A stretch of 64,000 nucleotides of DNA from Pseudomonas kilonensis (GTDB taxonomy: Bacteria; Pseudomonadota; Gammaproteobacteria; Pseudomonadales; Pseudomonadaceae): positions 62,001-126,000 of the forward strand of contig NZ_LHVH01000016.1 of assembly GCF_001269885.1 (NCBI RefSeq), read 5' to 3'. Shown piece after piece: positions 1-8,251 of the stretch. Under the pieces are notes generated by a model. The model saw nothing but the letters and a program-made list of their open reading frames with translations. It searched no databases and was not told the origin of the DNA. The first letter of the stretch is position 1. Each line of letters starts with the position of its first letter. The position numbers and the translations under genes are program-made.

Positions 1-278
1 AAGACGTGCTGGCAACCCTGCCGGGTGTGCTGCAGTGCGCGGCCATCGGCATTCCGGACGAGAAGTCTGGCGAGGCGATCAAGATCTTCATCGTTGCACG
101 GCCGGGTGTCACGTTGACCAAGGAACAGGTGATGGAACACATGCGTGCCAACGTCACCGGCTACAAAGTGCCCAGGGCCGTGGAGTTCCGTGATGCCTTG
201 CCGACGACCAACGTGGGCAAGATCCTGCGGCGCGAGTTGCGGGATGAAGAGCTCAGGAAGCTGGGTTTGAAGAAGTAA
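1..278 (+). CDS. fadD: Long-chain fatty acyl-CoA ligase, C-terminal end (partial)
   Basis: Only the last 91 or so residues are in the window; the frame is open to the left edge. The fragment is the C-terminal lid domain of an AMP-forming acyl-CoA synthetase: it has GIPDEKSGEAIKIFIV, then GYKVPRAVEF and the A10 motif TTNVGKILRRELRDEE, whose lysine contacts the acyl-adenylate. The ending ELRKLGLKK is like Pseudomonas FadD1/FadD2, which activate fatty acids with ATP and CoA for beta-oxidation. A strong terminator follows. Family assignment is secure; which FadD paralogue is inference. Confidence 0.9.
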   Translation, partial: DVLATLPGVLQCAAIGIPDEKSGEAIKIFIVARPGVTLTKEQVMEHMRANVTGYKVPRAVEFRDALPTTNVGKILRRELRDEELRKLGLKK

Positions 279-330
279 GACCGTTGCCAATGAAGAGCCC
301 CGCTGATGCGGTAATGCTGTTCACTTAAAG

Positions 331-371
331 AAACGGCGCTTTTCTGAGGAGGGAAAGCGCCGTTTTCTTTT
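331..371 (+). terminator. Rho-independent terminator after fadD
   Basis: A 12-bp perfect stem (AAACGGCGCTTT paired with AAAGCGCCGTTT) followed by a T-rich tail, about 55 bases after the fadD stop codon. Confidence 0.9.
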
Positions 372-383
372 GGGCTGGATTGG

Positions 384-690
384 GGGCATATCCTTTGCTG
401 CGGTCACGGCTGCTGGCGGTTCCGCTCTTACAGCGGGTCACTTTTGGAAGAGCGCCAAAAGTAACCAAAAGCGCTTTGCCCCACCACTCGGTGCCTCGCC
501 TAGGCTCGGCATGCCTGAACGAAGGCATTGCTCCGTGGGCCCGCCGCGAAGGGCCATCCATGGCCCAGCGCGGCTACCTCGGCATCCATGCCGAGGTGCC
601 CACTGCGCAACACCTTCGTTCAGCCATCGTGGTTAACGGGGCGCCCGAGATCAACGTCCACCGCGAGGCGGCCTTATAGCCGACCTGGTT
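384..690 (+). repeat. Long dispersed repeat, copy A (left arm of composite)
   Basis: About 300 bp that recur at 910-1200 (inverted), 23500-23815 (direct) and 24238-24575 (inverted). The shared core runs from TTCCGCTCTTACAGCGG through CCCCACCACTCGGTGCC and ATTGCTCCGTGGG to GGTTAACGGGGCGCC. It contains small palindromes (GGGCCATCCATGGCCC; a stem around GGCATCCATGCC). Open frames in it have no Shine-Dalgarno and are not credible genes. With copy B it forms an inverted pair around a REP cluster. Confidence 0.85.
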
Positions 691-710
691 CTTGGTGGGA
701 CCGCGTTTCT

Positions 711-803
711 CCTGTGGGAGCGGGCTTGCTCGCGAAGGCGGTGTGTCAGTTTGCGGTGATGTTGGATGTGCCGGCGCCATCGCGAGCAAGCTCGTTCCAA
801 CAG
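711..803. repeat. REP pair (BIME-like)
   Basis: GTGGGAGCGGGCTTGCTCGCG at the left faces CGCGAGCAAGCTCG at the right, with about 45 bases between. It is the Pseudomonas REP palindrome in inverted pairing, here with a degenerate right end. It lies in the centre of composite A/B. Confidence 0.85.
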
Positions 804-845
804 GTTTTGCGGTGTGTATGGGTTTTCTGTCTGCTGAAGATCCAA

Positions 846-877
846 TGTGGGAGCGAGCTTGCTCGCGATAGCGGTGG
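846..877. repeat. Single REP
   Basis: GTGGGAGCGAGCTTGCTCGCG without a facing partner, in the centre of composite A/B. Confidence 0.8.
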
Positions 878-909
878 TGCAATCACATGGATACTGGACA
901 TGCACCGCT

Positions 910-1200
910 CTTGCTTTGCTTTTGATCTTGATCTGGACGCCCCGTTAAACCACGCTGGCCGAACGCAGGCATTGCGCAGTGGGCACCTCGGCATGGATGC
1001 CGAGGTAGCCGCGCTGGGCCATGGATGGCCCTTCGCGGCGGCCCACGGAGCAATGCCGGAGTGAGGGCACACCGAGCCTAGGCGAGGTGCCGAGTGGTGG
1101 GGCAAAGCGCTTTTGGTTACTTTTGGCGCTCTTCCAAAAGTGACCCGCCGTAAGGGCGGAACCATAAGCCGCCGTTACGCAAAAAACGGATATACACACC
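910..1200 (-). repeat. Long dispersed repeat, copy B (right arm of composite)
   Basis: Inverted copy of the 384-690 repeat, ending in CGGATATACAC. With copy A it makes an 800-bp composite: long inverted arms around a REP cluster. No gene is seen from 279 to 1217. Confidence 0.85.
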
Positions 1201-1217
1201 AAAGCTAGGAAATCGCA

Positions 1218-1595
1218 TTACAACCTGAACTGCGCAAAATCCAGATTGGTGCCACCGGGCCGCATGTCCTGAAGATAGGAGTCCTTGTCAGCACTCAGTT
1301 CCAGACTCAAGGCTGCCTTGCGTTTCCCCTGGTTGCGCACTTCCAGGCCTTCCATCTTTTCGCGCAGGAACACGGTCGGCACTTTCAGGTGCAGCAGCTC
1401 ATCGGTGGCCGGCGTGTGCAGCAGCAGGTGAATCCATTCGTATTGACCGATGGCCAGGCGCCCCACCGGGATATCGAACCAGAAGATGTTGCGGTTACGG
1501 TTCAATTCGCTGAAGTGGCAGTTGTTGACGCCCAGTACGGCGCCGCCCAGATCCTGGTTTCTGCGGGCGATGGCCTGCTTTTTATCGAGTTTCAT
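1218..1595 (-). CDS. Conserved hypothetical protein, 125 aa
   Basis: Function not recognised. The start MKLDKKQAIARRNQDLGG is chosen because AGGA lies 6 bases upstream of the ATG; a longer frame upstream has no ribosome site. The protein has no signal peptide or membrane segment and is mixed alpha/beta, with a hydrophobic centre (NIFWFDIPVGRL, YEWIHLLLHT). It is transcribed toward the repeat composite and away from the yihY/def pair. Codon use looks native. A small cytoplasmic protein is all that can be said. Confidence 0.7.
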   Translation of the reverse strand: MKLDKKQAIARRNQDLGGAVLGVNNCHFSELNRNRNIFWFDIPVGRLAIGQYEWIHLLLHTPATDELLHLKVPTVFLREKMEGLEVRNQGKRKAALSLELSADKDSYLQDMRPGGTNLDFAQFRL

Positions 1596-1840
1596 AACGT
1601 TCCTACGGGGTTGGAGCTTCAGGCCGCAGCCTGAATACGTGGGGCATTCTCGGTGGTTGCCGGGCAAACATAAAGCCCCGCTTGTAGGAACAATGAAACT
1701 TGGCTCGGCAATCGCCGGTCAATTCAGCGTCGGGCATGAAAGACGAAATTGATCCGAAGTCGCCAAACAGGCTACTTTGTTGTGATAACGGCCCTTGAGT
1801 CGCCAAGCGACCCCCTTTTTTGCGGCGAAAGGAGACGCAC

Positions 1841-2791
1841 ATGATGTTCCCGGCCTTGAAAGGCTTACCCTTGCATCGTGTGATGATGCGCACCGTGACC
1901 GAGTTTCTCGACGACGAGATGTCGACCTACGCCTCGGCATTGGCGTACCAAATGCTGTTTTCGCTGTTTCCTTTCATCCTCTTTTTGATCGCCTTGATCG
2001 GCTTCCTGCACCTGCCGGACTTCTTCTCCTGGCTGCGCCTGCAATCGGAACTGGTGCTGCCGCCCCAGGCCCTGGAGCAGGTCAACCCGGTGATCGACCA
2101 GCTCCAGCAATCCAAGGGCGGGTTGTTGTCGGTGGGTATCGTCATTGCCTTGTGGACCGCCTCGGCGGGCGTGCGGTTGATGATGAGCGCGATGAACGCC
2201 GCCTATGATGTGGTGGAAGGCCGCCCGGCCTGGAAGCGTTTTCCGCTGTCGATCTTCTACACGGTCGGCATCGCCGGCATGCTGCTGGCCGCTGCGGCGC
2301 TGATGGTGCTCGGGCCACAGGTGATGGGCTGGATCGCGGCCCAGGTCGGCTTGGAGGAGTTCATTGTCACGCTCTGGACGATCGTGCGCTGGCCAGTGAT
2401 CGTGATCTTGCTGATGGTCGCCGTGGCCTTGATCTATTACGTGATGCCCGACGTCAAACAAGAGTTTCGCTTCATCACCCCGGGGTCGGTGCTGGCGGTG
2501 GTGGTGTGGATCATCGCCTCCCTGGGCTTCGCGTTTTACGTCAAGACCTTTGCCAACTACAACGCCATGTATGGCAGCATCGGTGCGATCATCGTGTTGT
2601 TGCTGTATTTCTATATCTCTGCGGCGGTGCTGTTGCTCGGTGCAGAGATGAATGCGGTCATCGAGCACATGTCCACTGAAGGCAAGAACCCGGGCGAAAA
2701 GAGCGCGGGCGAGCACGAAAAGCAGCATGTGTCGGGCCTGGGCCGCGACCATTCCATCCCTCATCCCCACCCTGACGAAGCCCGACCATGA
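1841..2791 (+). CDS. YihY/BrkB (UPF0761) family inner-membrane protein
   Basis: 316 aa with about six membrane helices, including [20 protein letters not shown] near residue 35 (the ALAY-FSLFP signature of the family), [34 protein letters not shown] and [26 protein letters not shown] (the end motif with G-E-N). The C-terminal tail is hydrophilic, rich in H, E and K. The ATG at 1841 is preceded by AAAGGAGA; an upstream TTG lacks this. The stop overlaps the start of def by four bases (ATGA), so the two are co-translated. Exact role of the family is unknown; it was once annotated as ribonuclease BN in error. Confidence 0.9.
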   Translation: MMFPALKGLPLHRVMMRTVTEFLDDEMSTYASALAYQMLFSLFPFILFLIALIGFLHLPDFFSWLRLQSELVLPPQALEQVNPVIDQLQQSKGGLLSVGIVIALWTASAGVRLMMSAMNAAYDVVEGRPAWKRFPLSIFYTVGIAGMLLAAAALMVLGPQVMGWIAAQVGLEEFIVTLWTIVRWPVIVILLMVAVALIYYVMPDVKQEFRFITPGSVLAVVVWIIASLGFAFYVKTFANYNAMYGSIGAIIVLLLYFYISAAVLLLGAEMNAVIEHMSTEGKNPGEKSAGEHEKQHVSGLGRDHSIPHPHPDEARP

Positions 2792-3327
2792 TCCGTGAAA
2801 TCCTGAAAATGGGCGACGAACGCCTGCTGCGCATCGCCCCGCCGGTGCCTGCCGACATGTTCGACAGCCCGGAATTGTGGCAATTGATCGACGACATGTT
2901 CCAGACCATGGAAAGTGTCGGCGGCGTCGGCCTGGCGGCGCCACAGATCGGCGTGGACCTGCAACTGGTGATCTTCGGATTCGAGCACAGCGAGCGTTAC
3001 CCCGACGCCGAGGCGGTGCCCCAGACCATCCTGATCAACCCGCTGATCACCCCGCTGGGCCCGCAGATGGAAGAGGGCTTCGAAGGTTGCCTGTCAGTGC
3101 CGGGCCTGCGCGGGGCGGTGGATCGCTACCAGGACATCCGCTACGAAGGCTTCGATCCCAAGGGCGAGCCGATCGTGCGTTACGCGTCGGGCTTTCATGC
3201 GCGGGTGGTGCAGCATGAATGCGATCACTTGATCGGGCGCTTGTACCCGTCGCGCATCAGTGACTTCAGCAAGTTCGGGTTTACCGAAGTGATGTTCCCG
3301 GACCTGGACCCCACGGCCGACGACTAA
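2788..3327 (+). CDS. def: Peptide deformylase
   Basis: 179 aa. Removes the formyl group from N-terminal methionine of nascent proteins, using a bound metal ion. All three family motifs are present: GVGLAAPQ at residues 46-53, EGCLSVP with Cys101 as metal ligand, and HECDH at 143-147 giving the two histidine ligands and the catalytic glutamate. It starts inside the stop of the YihY gene. A fluorescens-group genome normally also has the canonical def beside fmt near the origin, so this is probably a second deformylase (inference; the other copy is outside the window). Confidence 0.95.
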   Translation: MIREILKMGDERLLRIAPPVPADMFDSPELWQLIDDMFQTMESVGGVGLAAPQIGVDLQLVIFGFEHSERYPDAEAVPQTILINPLITPLGPQMEEGFEGCLSVPGLRGAVDRYQDIRYEGFDPKGEPIVRYASGFHARVVQHECDHLIGRLYPSRISDFSKFGFTEVMFPDLDPTADD

Positions 3328-3348
3328 CCCATGATCGACATACATCCC

Positions 3349-3440
3349 CTGTGGGAGCGAGCCTGCCCGCGATAGCGGTGTATCAGCCAACTCATCTGCT
3401 GGATGTAAAACCGCAATCGCGAGCAGGCTCGCTCCCACAG
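3349..3440. repeat. REP pair
   Basis: GTGGGAGCGAGCCTGCCCGCG faces CGCGAGCAGGCTCGCTCCCAC between two convergent genes; it could also act as a bidirectional stop. Confidence 0.85.
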
Positions 3441-3456
3441 TGGATTGTCTTGAGTT

Positions 3457-3879
3457 TCAGAAGCGTATTTTTGGCTCAAACCCCATCGCAATCATCGGCT
3501 TGCTACGCGCATACCGGCTCAGGCGTTCGGCCATCGCATAGGGCAGTTCGGGGTCGAAGCTGAAACCACGCCGCTCATAAAAACCACGCAAGTCCGGGTG
3601 GCAGAACAGCCACACCGGCTCATTCACGCCGTTCACCGCTTCGGCGATCAACCGTGCGGCGATGCCTTGTACGCGGTACGCCGGGTCGACGAACAACCCT
3701 GTCAACCAATGCCCGCCCGACACCGGCCGCAGGCACAGGGCGGCGACGATCTCATCGCGCCGCGCCACCCAAAGCTGCGCGTCACGCACGGCTTTCATCG
3801 AGGATTGGTGGGCGCGATAAAACTTGTTCATCAGCGGCCAAAGCGATGCTTCGAGCGCTGCGTAATGGATTTCGGACAT
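3457..3879 (-). CDS. GNAT-family N-acetyltransferase
   Basis: 140 aa, a single GNAT fold. Motif A, which binds the acetyl-CoA pyrophosphate, is TGLFVDPAYRVQGIAARLI near residues 60-78; motif B is LFCHPDLRGFYERRGF with the usual tyrosine. Substrate cannot be told from the sequence. It converges with def across a REP pair. Confidence 0.85.
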   Translation of the reverse strand: MSEIHYAALEASLWPLMNKFYRAHQSSMKAVRDAQLWVARRDEIVAALCLRPVSGGHWLTGLFVDPAYRVQGIAARLIAEAVNGVNEPVWLFCHPDLRGFYERRGFSFDPELPYAMAERLSRYARSKPMIAMGFEPKIRF

Positions 3880-3981
3880 GGCAGGGTCGTGGGCGATAAG
3901 GGGAGGGCGATTATAAAAGAACGCAGGTGCGGCGATAGGTGTATACCTGACTTCACATCCCGTATGAGTGGAGTACGTATC

Positions 3982-4092
3982 ATGGCCAAAGGCATGGATT
4001 CAAAAAAAGCGGCAAAGAAAAAACCGGCGAAGACTGCCGATGAAAAGCGCGCCGACAAAAAAACCAAGAAGGTGAACCTGTTCGGTCATTGA
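3982..4092 (+). CDS. Small lysine/alanine-rich basic protein, 36 aa
   Basis: MAKGMDSKKAAKKKPAKTAD and on to KKVNLFGH: highly basic, with no hydrophobic core, as in small nucleic-acid-associated or disordered proteins. The ATG at 3982 is taken because the compact Lys/Ala reading begins there; the frame extends upstream without such composition. A similar short protein is common in Pseudomonas (recollection). A hairpin follows 27 bases after the stop. Confidence 0.6.
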   Translation: MAKGMDSKKAAKKKPAKTADEKRADKKTKKVNLFGH

Positions 4093-4118
4093 GCCGATAC
4101 TGCCTCGGTTGGCCTCAG

Positions 4119-4150
4119 GTTTGAGCTGGGGCGCTAACCCCAGCTCAAAC
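4119..4150. terminator. Strong hairpin between convergent genes
   Basis: A perfect 13-bp stem (GTTTGAGCTGGGG with CCCCAGCTCAAAC) and a 6-base loop. There is no T tract on either side, so its role as terminator is probable but not certain. Confidence 0.6.
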
Positions 4151-4170
4151 GTTGCGCGATGTGCCGAGGC

Positions 4171-4725
4171 TTAAAGCGAGGCGAGAAACATGTCCGTGGC
4201 CGAGGCTTTGTCGTCGGTGCGGCTCTGCTGGGCCTTTTCCACTTGGGCGATCGCCGACTTGTCCTGCATGCGCTGGGCAATCTCCTGGCTGACCGCCATC
4301 TGCTTCTCGGGCGGCATCGCTTCGAACTCTTCCTCAGTAATGCCCATCTCTTCGAGAATGCTGTCGCGCAGGCGCTCTTCGGGCGTCTTGCTCATGTAGT
4401 CCTTGAATTCTGCCGTCGCAGAACCACCCAGTGTCGTGGTTTCTTCGGACGCTGGTGAAGCCACGGCCTGCAAGTGCACACGGGTCTTGGCGAACGCCTC
4501 GTCCACCTTGTCGCTGATGGCGGTGGCGGCGTTGACCTGTTGCGTGGCTTGTTGGGTGAAGGAATCCTGGACCTGGGTACTGCCCTGGCTGGCCTGGGCC
4601 TGGACGTTATCGCGCAGGGCCTGCAACGCGGCGCTTTGCAGGCCGCTGGCGGCTTCGGCGGTGGGATCCTCGCCCGGGCGTTTGAGCGGCAAGACCATCG
4701 CTTGCTGTTTTGCACTGACCAACAT
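4171..4725 (-). CDS. Conserved hypothetical protein, 184 aa
   Basis: Not recognised. The start MLVSAKQQAMVLPLKRPGED is chosen for the CAGGTG ribosome site and because the upstream frame is low quality. The N-terminal two thirds are rich in A, Q, T and S (QSAALQALRDNVQAQASQG), probably helical or disordered. The C-terminal part is acidic and helical: KTPEERLRDSILEEMGITEE, then PPEKQMAVSQEIAQRMQ. There is no signal peptide. A pseudomonad-specific cytoplasmic protein is likely. Confidence 0.7.
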   Translation of the reverse strand: MLVSAKQQAMVLPLKRPGEDPTAEAASGLQSAALQALRDNVQAQASQGSTQVQDSFTQQATQQVNAATAISDKVDEAFAKTRVHLQAVASPASEETTTLGGSATAEFKDYMSKTPEERLRDSILEEMGITEEEFEAMPPEKQMAVSQEIAQRMQDKSAIAQVEKAQQSRTDDKASATDMFLASL

Positions 4726-4891
4726 GATGAACACCTGTGGGTAATGGCTGAGCGATGGGCAGGAGCAATTCCCATGCCGTCGCCGCAAGGCCTCTATTCC
4801 AAGGCTTGTGGGCAGGAACGCGGCGAGCGGGGCGGCCAACCCTTGCCGGCGGACGGCATGGATCGACCGCACTGGTGTGTGGCGGGCCGAC

Positions 4892-5923
4892 TCAGGTGCT
4901 TTCGCGGACCTTGAGCTCAAAGCCCATGTCCACCACCGGCTGCGCGATGCGGTTGCCGGCCATCAAGGTCAGCATTTGCTCGGCGGCGCGACGGCCGATG
5001 GCTTCCCTTGGCGTGCTGATGCTGCTCAGGCGCGGCACCATGTGGGCCGAGGCGGGCAGGTCGTTGAAGCCCAGCACCGAAACCCGCTCGGGAATCTTGA
5101 TGCCGCAGCGAAGGGCCTCGAACAAGGCACCGTGGGCCAGGTCGTCGTTGCCGAAGAAGATCGCATCGACGTCCGGGTGGCTGTCCAGCAACTGCAGGAA
5201 CAATTCGCCGCCCAGGCCTACCGATGATGGGCGTGGGGTCAGCAGTTCCAGGTCCGGGTCATACAGGCCGGCTTTCTGCAGGGCGCGTCGAAAGCCTTCG
5301 CCACGCAGCAGGGTGCGTTGGTCCAGTTGCGCGCCGATATAGGCCAGGCGCTTGCGGCCCTTGGAAATCAAGTGCTCGGCCGCCGTTTCGCCAGCCTTGA
5401 GCTGGGAAAAGCCGACGCAGTTGAGCCCGGCGCCGGGGTCCAGTTCCATCATGTACACGCACGGAATGTTGCTGGCCTCGATCATGCGCCGGGCGCTTTC
5501 GGTGCGGTCGAAACCGGTCAGCAGCAAACCGCGCGGCTGATAGGCCATGTAGTTGCGCAGCAGGTCTTCTTCTTCGTCCCGGGAGTAGTGGTAGTTGCCG
5601 ATCACCACTTCGAAGCCCTTGGGTCGCAGCACCCGATGAATGGCTTCCAGGGTGTCGATGAACAACAGGTTGGACAACGACGGCACCAGCACCACCACCG
5701 AATGGCTCTGGGCCGAAGCCAGGGCGCGGGCGGCGGGATTGACGACGTAGTTGAGCTCCACGGCGGCCTGGCGGACTTTTTCCACCAGTTCCGAGGCAAC
5801 GGTGCTGACGCCGCGCAGGGCACGGGAGGCGGTGATGGGGCTGACACCGGCCAGGCGTGCGACTTCATTGAGCGTGGGGCGACCAGTGGTGCGAGTATTC
5901 TTATCGTTTTTAGGGACGGTCAT
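4892..5923 (-). CDS. gntR: LacI-family gluconate repressor GntR
   Basis: 343 aa. The N-terminal helix-turn-helix is TLNEVARLAGVSPITASRAL (about residues 16-35), with the LacI hinge helix VVNPAARALASAQS. A periplasmic-binding-type effector domain follows (SVVVLVPSLSNLLF to FGNDDLAHGALFEAL and SVLGFNDLPAS). It is divergent from gluconokinase and followed by a gluconate permease; in Pseudomonas, GntR represses these genes and gluconate relieves it. Three operator-like sites lie in the intergenic regions. The ATG at 5923 begins the domain; its ribosome site is weak. Confidence 0.93.
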   Translation of the reverse strand: MTVPKNDKNTRTTGRPTLNEVARLAGVSPITASRALRGVSTVASELVEKVRQAAVELNYVVNPAARALASAQSHSVVVLVPSLSNLLFIDTLEAIHRVLRPKGFEVVIGNYHYSRDEEEDLLRNYMAYQPRGLLLTGFDRTESARRMIEASNIPCVYMMELDPGAGLNCVGFSQLKAGETAAEHLISKGRKRLAYIGAQLDQRTLLRGEGFRRALQKAGLYDPDLELLTPRPSSVGLGGELFLQLLDSHPDVDAIFFGNDDLAHGALFEALRCGIKIPERVSVLGFNDLPASAHMVPRLSSISTPREAIGRRAAEQMLTLMAGNRIAQPVVDMGFELKVREST

Positions 5924-5952
5924 CAGGGCGGCTTGCCAAACAAAAATCAAGG

Positions 5953-5970
5953 TACTAAGGTAGCGCTGTC
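5953..5970. promoter_or_regulatory. GntR operator 1
   Basis: TACTAAGGTAGCGCTGTC, upstream of gntR. It fits AC-N-AAG-N-TAGCGCT, the GntR site I recall for Pseudomonas aeruginosa. AAGGTAGCGCTGTC recurs at operator 2. Confidence 0.8.
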
Positions 5971-6104
5971 TCGACGCCGCTGCAAATGCGTGAATGGGGT
6001 TTGCCTGATCCCCCGTCCGTTGGTGTCGTGAACGAACATGCTGCAACCACAAAAATGACAAGAAGGCGTCGGCAACTTCTGCTTTTGCTGCGGTGTCATC
6101 ACTG

Positions 6105-6121
6105 GCAAAGGTAGCGCTGTC
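6105..6121. promoter_or_regulatory. GntR operator 2
   Basis: GCAAAGGTAGCGCTGTC, 19 bases before the gluconokinase ATG, a position that would block its promoter or early transcription. Confidence 0.8.
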
Positions 6122-6139
6122 TGCGCGCTGAGGTGTTAC

Positions 6140-6673
6140 ATGAACAATCCCATCACCGCCCTGGTCATCATGGGCGTTGCCGGTTGCGGCAAGACATGCG
6201 TCAGCCAGGCCCTGTGCCAATTGAGCGGCGCCACCGCCATCGAAGGCGACACCTTCCACCCCGCGGCCAACATCCAGAAGATGAGCGCCGGTATTCCCTT
6301 GAACGACGACGACCGTGCCGGCTGGCTCGACAGCCTGTGCGACGAGTTGCGCCGTGTCGACGCCACGGGCGAGCGCCCGGTGCTGACCTGCTCGGCCCTC
6401 AAGCACAGTTATCGCGAGCGTCTGCGCAGTGCCTTGCCCGGCCTGGGCTTCGTATTCCTTGAATTGACCCCCGAAGTGGCCGCCGACCGCGTTTCCCATC
6501 GTCCCGGTCATTTCATGCCGTCGACCTTGATCGACAGCCAGTTTGCCACCCTTCAATCCCCTGTTGGCGAGCCCCTGACCCTGACTCTGGACGCGTCCAG
6601 CCACAGCGTTGAGGAGTTGGCGCATCAGGCTTATGTCTGGTGGTTGGACCATGGTTTGAAGCTTGCCGGCTGA
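6140..6673 (+). CDS. gntK: Gluconokinase
   Basis: 177 aa, usual length for the GntK/IdnK family. It phosphorylates gluconate to 6-phosphogluconate, which enters the Entner-Doudoroff pathway. The Walker A motif GVAGCGKT is at residues 12-19; EGDTFHPAANIQKMSAGIPL carries the substrate-binding part and CSALKHSYRERLR the family motif. It lies between gntR and the permease gene. Operator sites before it and before the permease make all three members of one GntR regulon. Confidence 0.95.
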   Translation: MNNPITALVIMGVAGCGKTCVSQALCQLSGATAIEGDTFHPAANIQKMSAGIPLNDDDRAGWLDSLCDELRRVDATGERPVLTCSALKHSYRERLRSALPGLGFVFLELTPEVAADRVSHRPGHFMPSTLIDSQFATLQSPVGEPLTLTLDASSHSVEELAHQAYVWWLDHGLKLAG

Positions 6674-6692
6674 GTTTCAAAAAATTTGCGTC

Positions 6693-6709
6693 AGAAAGAT
6701 AGCGCTGTC
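6693..6709. promoter_or_regulatory. GntR operator 3
   Basis: AGAAAGATAGCGCTGTC, 56 bases before the gluconate permease ATG. The permease can therefore be regulated separately from gluconokinase. Confidence 0.75.
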
Positions 6710-6765
6710 CCGACGACTCATAAATAACTGCTTCAATAACAACAACAAATCAGGAGACACCTCCC

Positions 6766-8118
6766 ATGTTCGGCATGTCCCACGAGACGTTCCTGCTGCT
6801 TGATGCAGTGGTCACGGTGATCGGACTCATCATCCTCATCACCAAGTTCAAATTCCACCCGTTCATTGCCCTGACCATCGCCGCCGCGTTCCTCGGCCTG
6901 ACGTCGGGCATGCCGACCGGCACCATCATCAAGGCGTTCCAGGACGGCTTCGGTGGCGTGCTGGGCTTTGTCGGCATCATCCTGGCGCTGGGCACGATGC
7001 TCGGCAAAATGATGGCCGAGTCGGGCGGGGCCGATCAGATCGCCCAGACCCTGATCCGCGCCTTCGGCAAGGACAAGGTGCAGTGGGCCATGATGTTCGC
7101 CGCGTTCCTGGTGGGCATCCCGCTGTTCTTCGAAATCGGCTTCGTGTTGCTGATCCCGCTGGTGTTCATCGTTGCGCGCCGTACCGGCGTGTCGATCATC
7201 AAGATCGGTATCCCGCTGCTGGCCGGCCTTTCCGCCGTCCACGGCCTGGTGCCGCCGCACCCGGGGCCGCTGCTGGCGATCGGCATATTTGGCGCTGACA
7301 TCGGCAAGACCATTCTCTACGGCCTGATCGTGGCGCTGCCAACGGCCATCATTGCCGGACCGATCTTCGGTACGTTCATTGCCAAGCACATCCCCGGCCA
7401 TCCGAACCAGGAGCTGGTGGATCAACTGGCCCGCGAGACGAACTCCGCCGAGCTGCCAAGCTTCAGCATCACCCTGATCACCGTACTGTCGCCGGTGTTC
7501 CTGATGCTGCTCAAGACCTTTGCTGACGTAGCGCTGCCGGACGGCAACCTCTTCCGCGTCTGGATGGACATGATCGGTCACCCGATCTCGGCCTTGCTGC
7601 TGGCGTTGCTGCTGTCGCTGTACACCTTCGGCTACAAGCAGGGCATTGGCTCCAGCCAGATGCTCAAATGGCTGGACGCAAGCCTGGCCCCGACTGCCGC
7701 GATCATTCTGATCATCGGTGCCGGTGGCGGCTTCAAGCAGATGCTGGTGACCAGCGGCGTGGGCGATGTGATCGGCCACATGGCGGTCAGCGCGCAAATC
7801 TCGCCGATCCTGCTGGCCTGGCTGGTGGCGGCAGTGATTCGGATTGCGACGGGTTCGGCGACGGTGGCAACCATTACCGGTGCCGGGATCGTGGTGCCGG
7901 TGGTGGGGATGATGCCGGGTGTGAACCGTGAGCTGCTGGTGTTGGCGACCGGTGCCGGTTCGTTGATCCTGTCCCACGTCAACGACGCGGGCTTCTGGCT
8001 GGTCAAGCAGTACTTCAACATGACCGTGGCCGAAACCTTCAAGACCTGGACCGCGATGGAAACCATCCTGTCCGTGGTGGGGTTGATCTTTATCCTGCTG
8101 TTGTCGCTGGTGATCTGA
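6766..8118 (+). CDS. gntP: Gluconate:H+ symporter (GntP family)
   Basis: 450 aa with about 12 membrane helices. Family markers are PFIALTIAAAFLGLTSGMP, GFGGVLGFVGIILALGTMLG, the PPHPGPLLAIGIFGAD segment, and the ending GTGSATVATITGA-like segment ATGSATVATITGAGIVVPVV and SHVNDAGFWLVKQYF. It imports gluconate across the inner membrane. The ATG at 6766 has AGGAGA nine bases upstream. It has its own GntR site. A REP pair follows. Confidence 0.93.
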   Translation: MFGMSHETFLLLDAVVTVIGLIILITKFKFHPFIALTIAAAFLGLTSGMPTGTIIKAFQDGFGGVLGFVGIILALGTMLGKMMAESGGADQIAQTLIRAFGKDKVQWAMMFAAFLVGIPLFFEIGFVLLIPLVFIVARRTGVSIIKIGIPLLAGLSAVHGLVPPHPGPLLAIGIFGADIGKTILYGLIVALPTAIIAGPIFGTFIAKHIPGHPNQELVDQLARETNSAELPSFSITLITVLSPVFLMLLKTFADVALPDGNLFRVWMDMIGHPISALLLALLLSLYTFGYKQGIGSSQMLKWLDASLAPTAAIILIIGAGGGFKQMLVTSGVGDVIGHMAVSAQISPILLAWLVAAVIRIATGSATVATITGAGIVVPVVGMMPGVNRELLVLATGAGSLILSHVNDAGFWLVKQYFNMTVAETFKTWTAMETILSVVGLIFILLLSLVI

Positions 8119-8137
8119 ACCTGAAGCAATATTCAAC

Positions 8138-8227
8138 TGTGGGAGCGAGCCTGCTCGCGAAGGCGATATAACATTCAGCATCTCTGTTGACTGTTACACC
8201 GCCATCGCGAGCAGGCTCGCTCCCACA
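8138..8227. repeat. REP pair
   Basis: GTGGGAGCGAGCCTGCTCGCG faces CGCGAGCAGGCTCGCTCCCAC between the convergent gntP and alaC. Confidence 0.88.
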
Positions 8228-8251
8228 TTGGTCTTTCACATTAGTTTGGTG

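Noticed and set aside
380..1165. Overlapping open frames of 80-180 codons on both strands in the repeat composite
   Set aside because: They fall within repeat copies A and B, lack ribosome sites and show no protein-like constraint; the same frames recur in copies C and D with stops and shifts.
1865..2944. Long minus-strand frame of 359 codons opposite yihY/def
   Set aside because: Rich in H, R, Q and G as antisense frames of GC-rich genes usually are; the plus-strand genes have clear motifs.
6733..8181. Minus-strand frame of 482 codons opposite the gluconate permease gene
   Set aside because: Histidine/aspartate-rich antisense shadow; the plus strand encodes an obvious 12-helix GntP protein.
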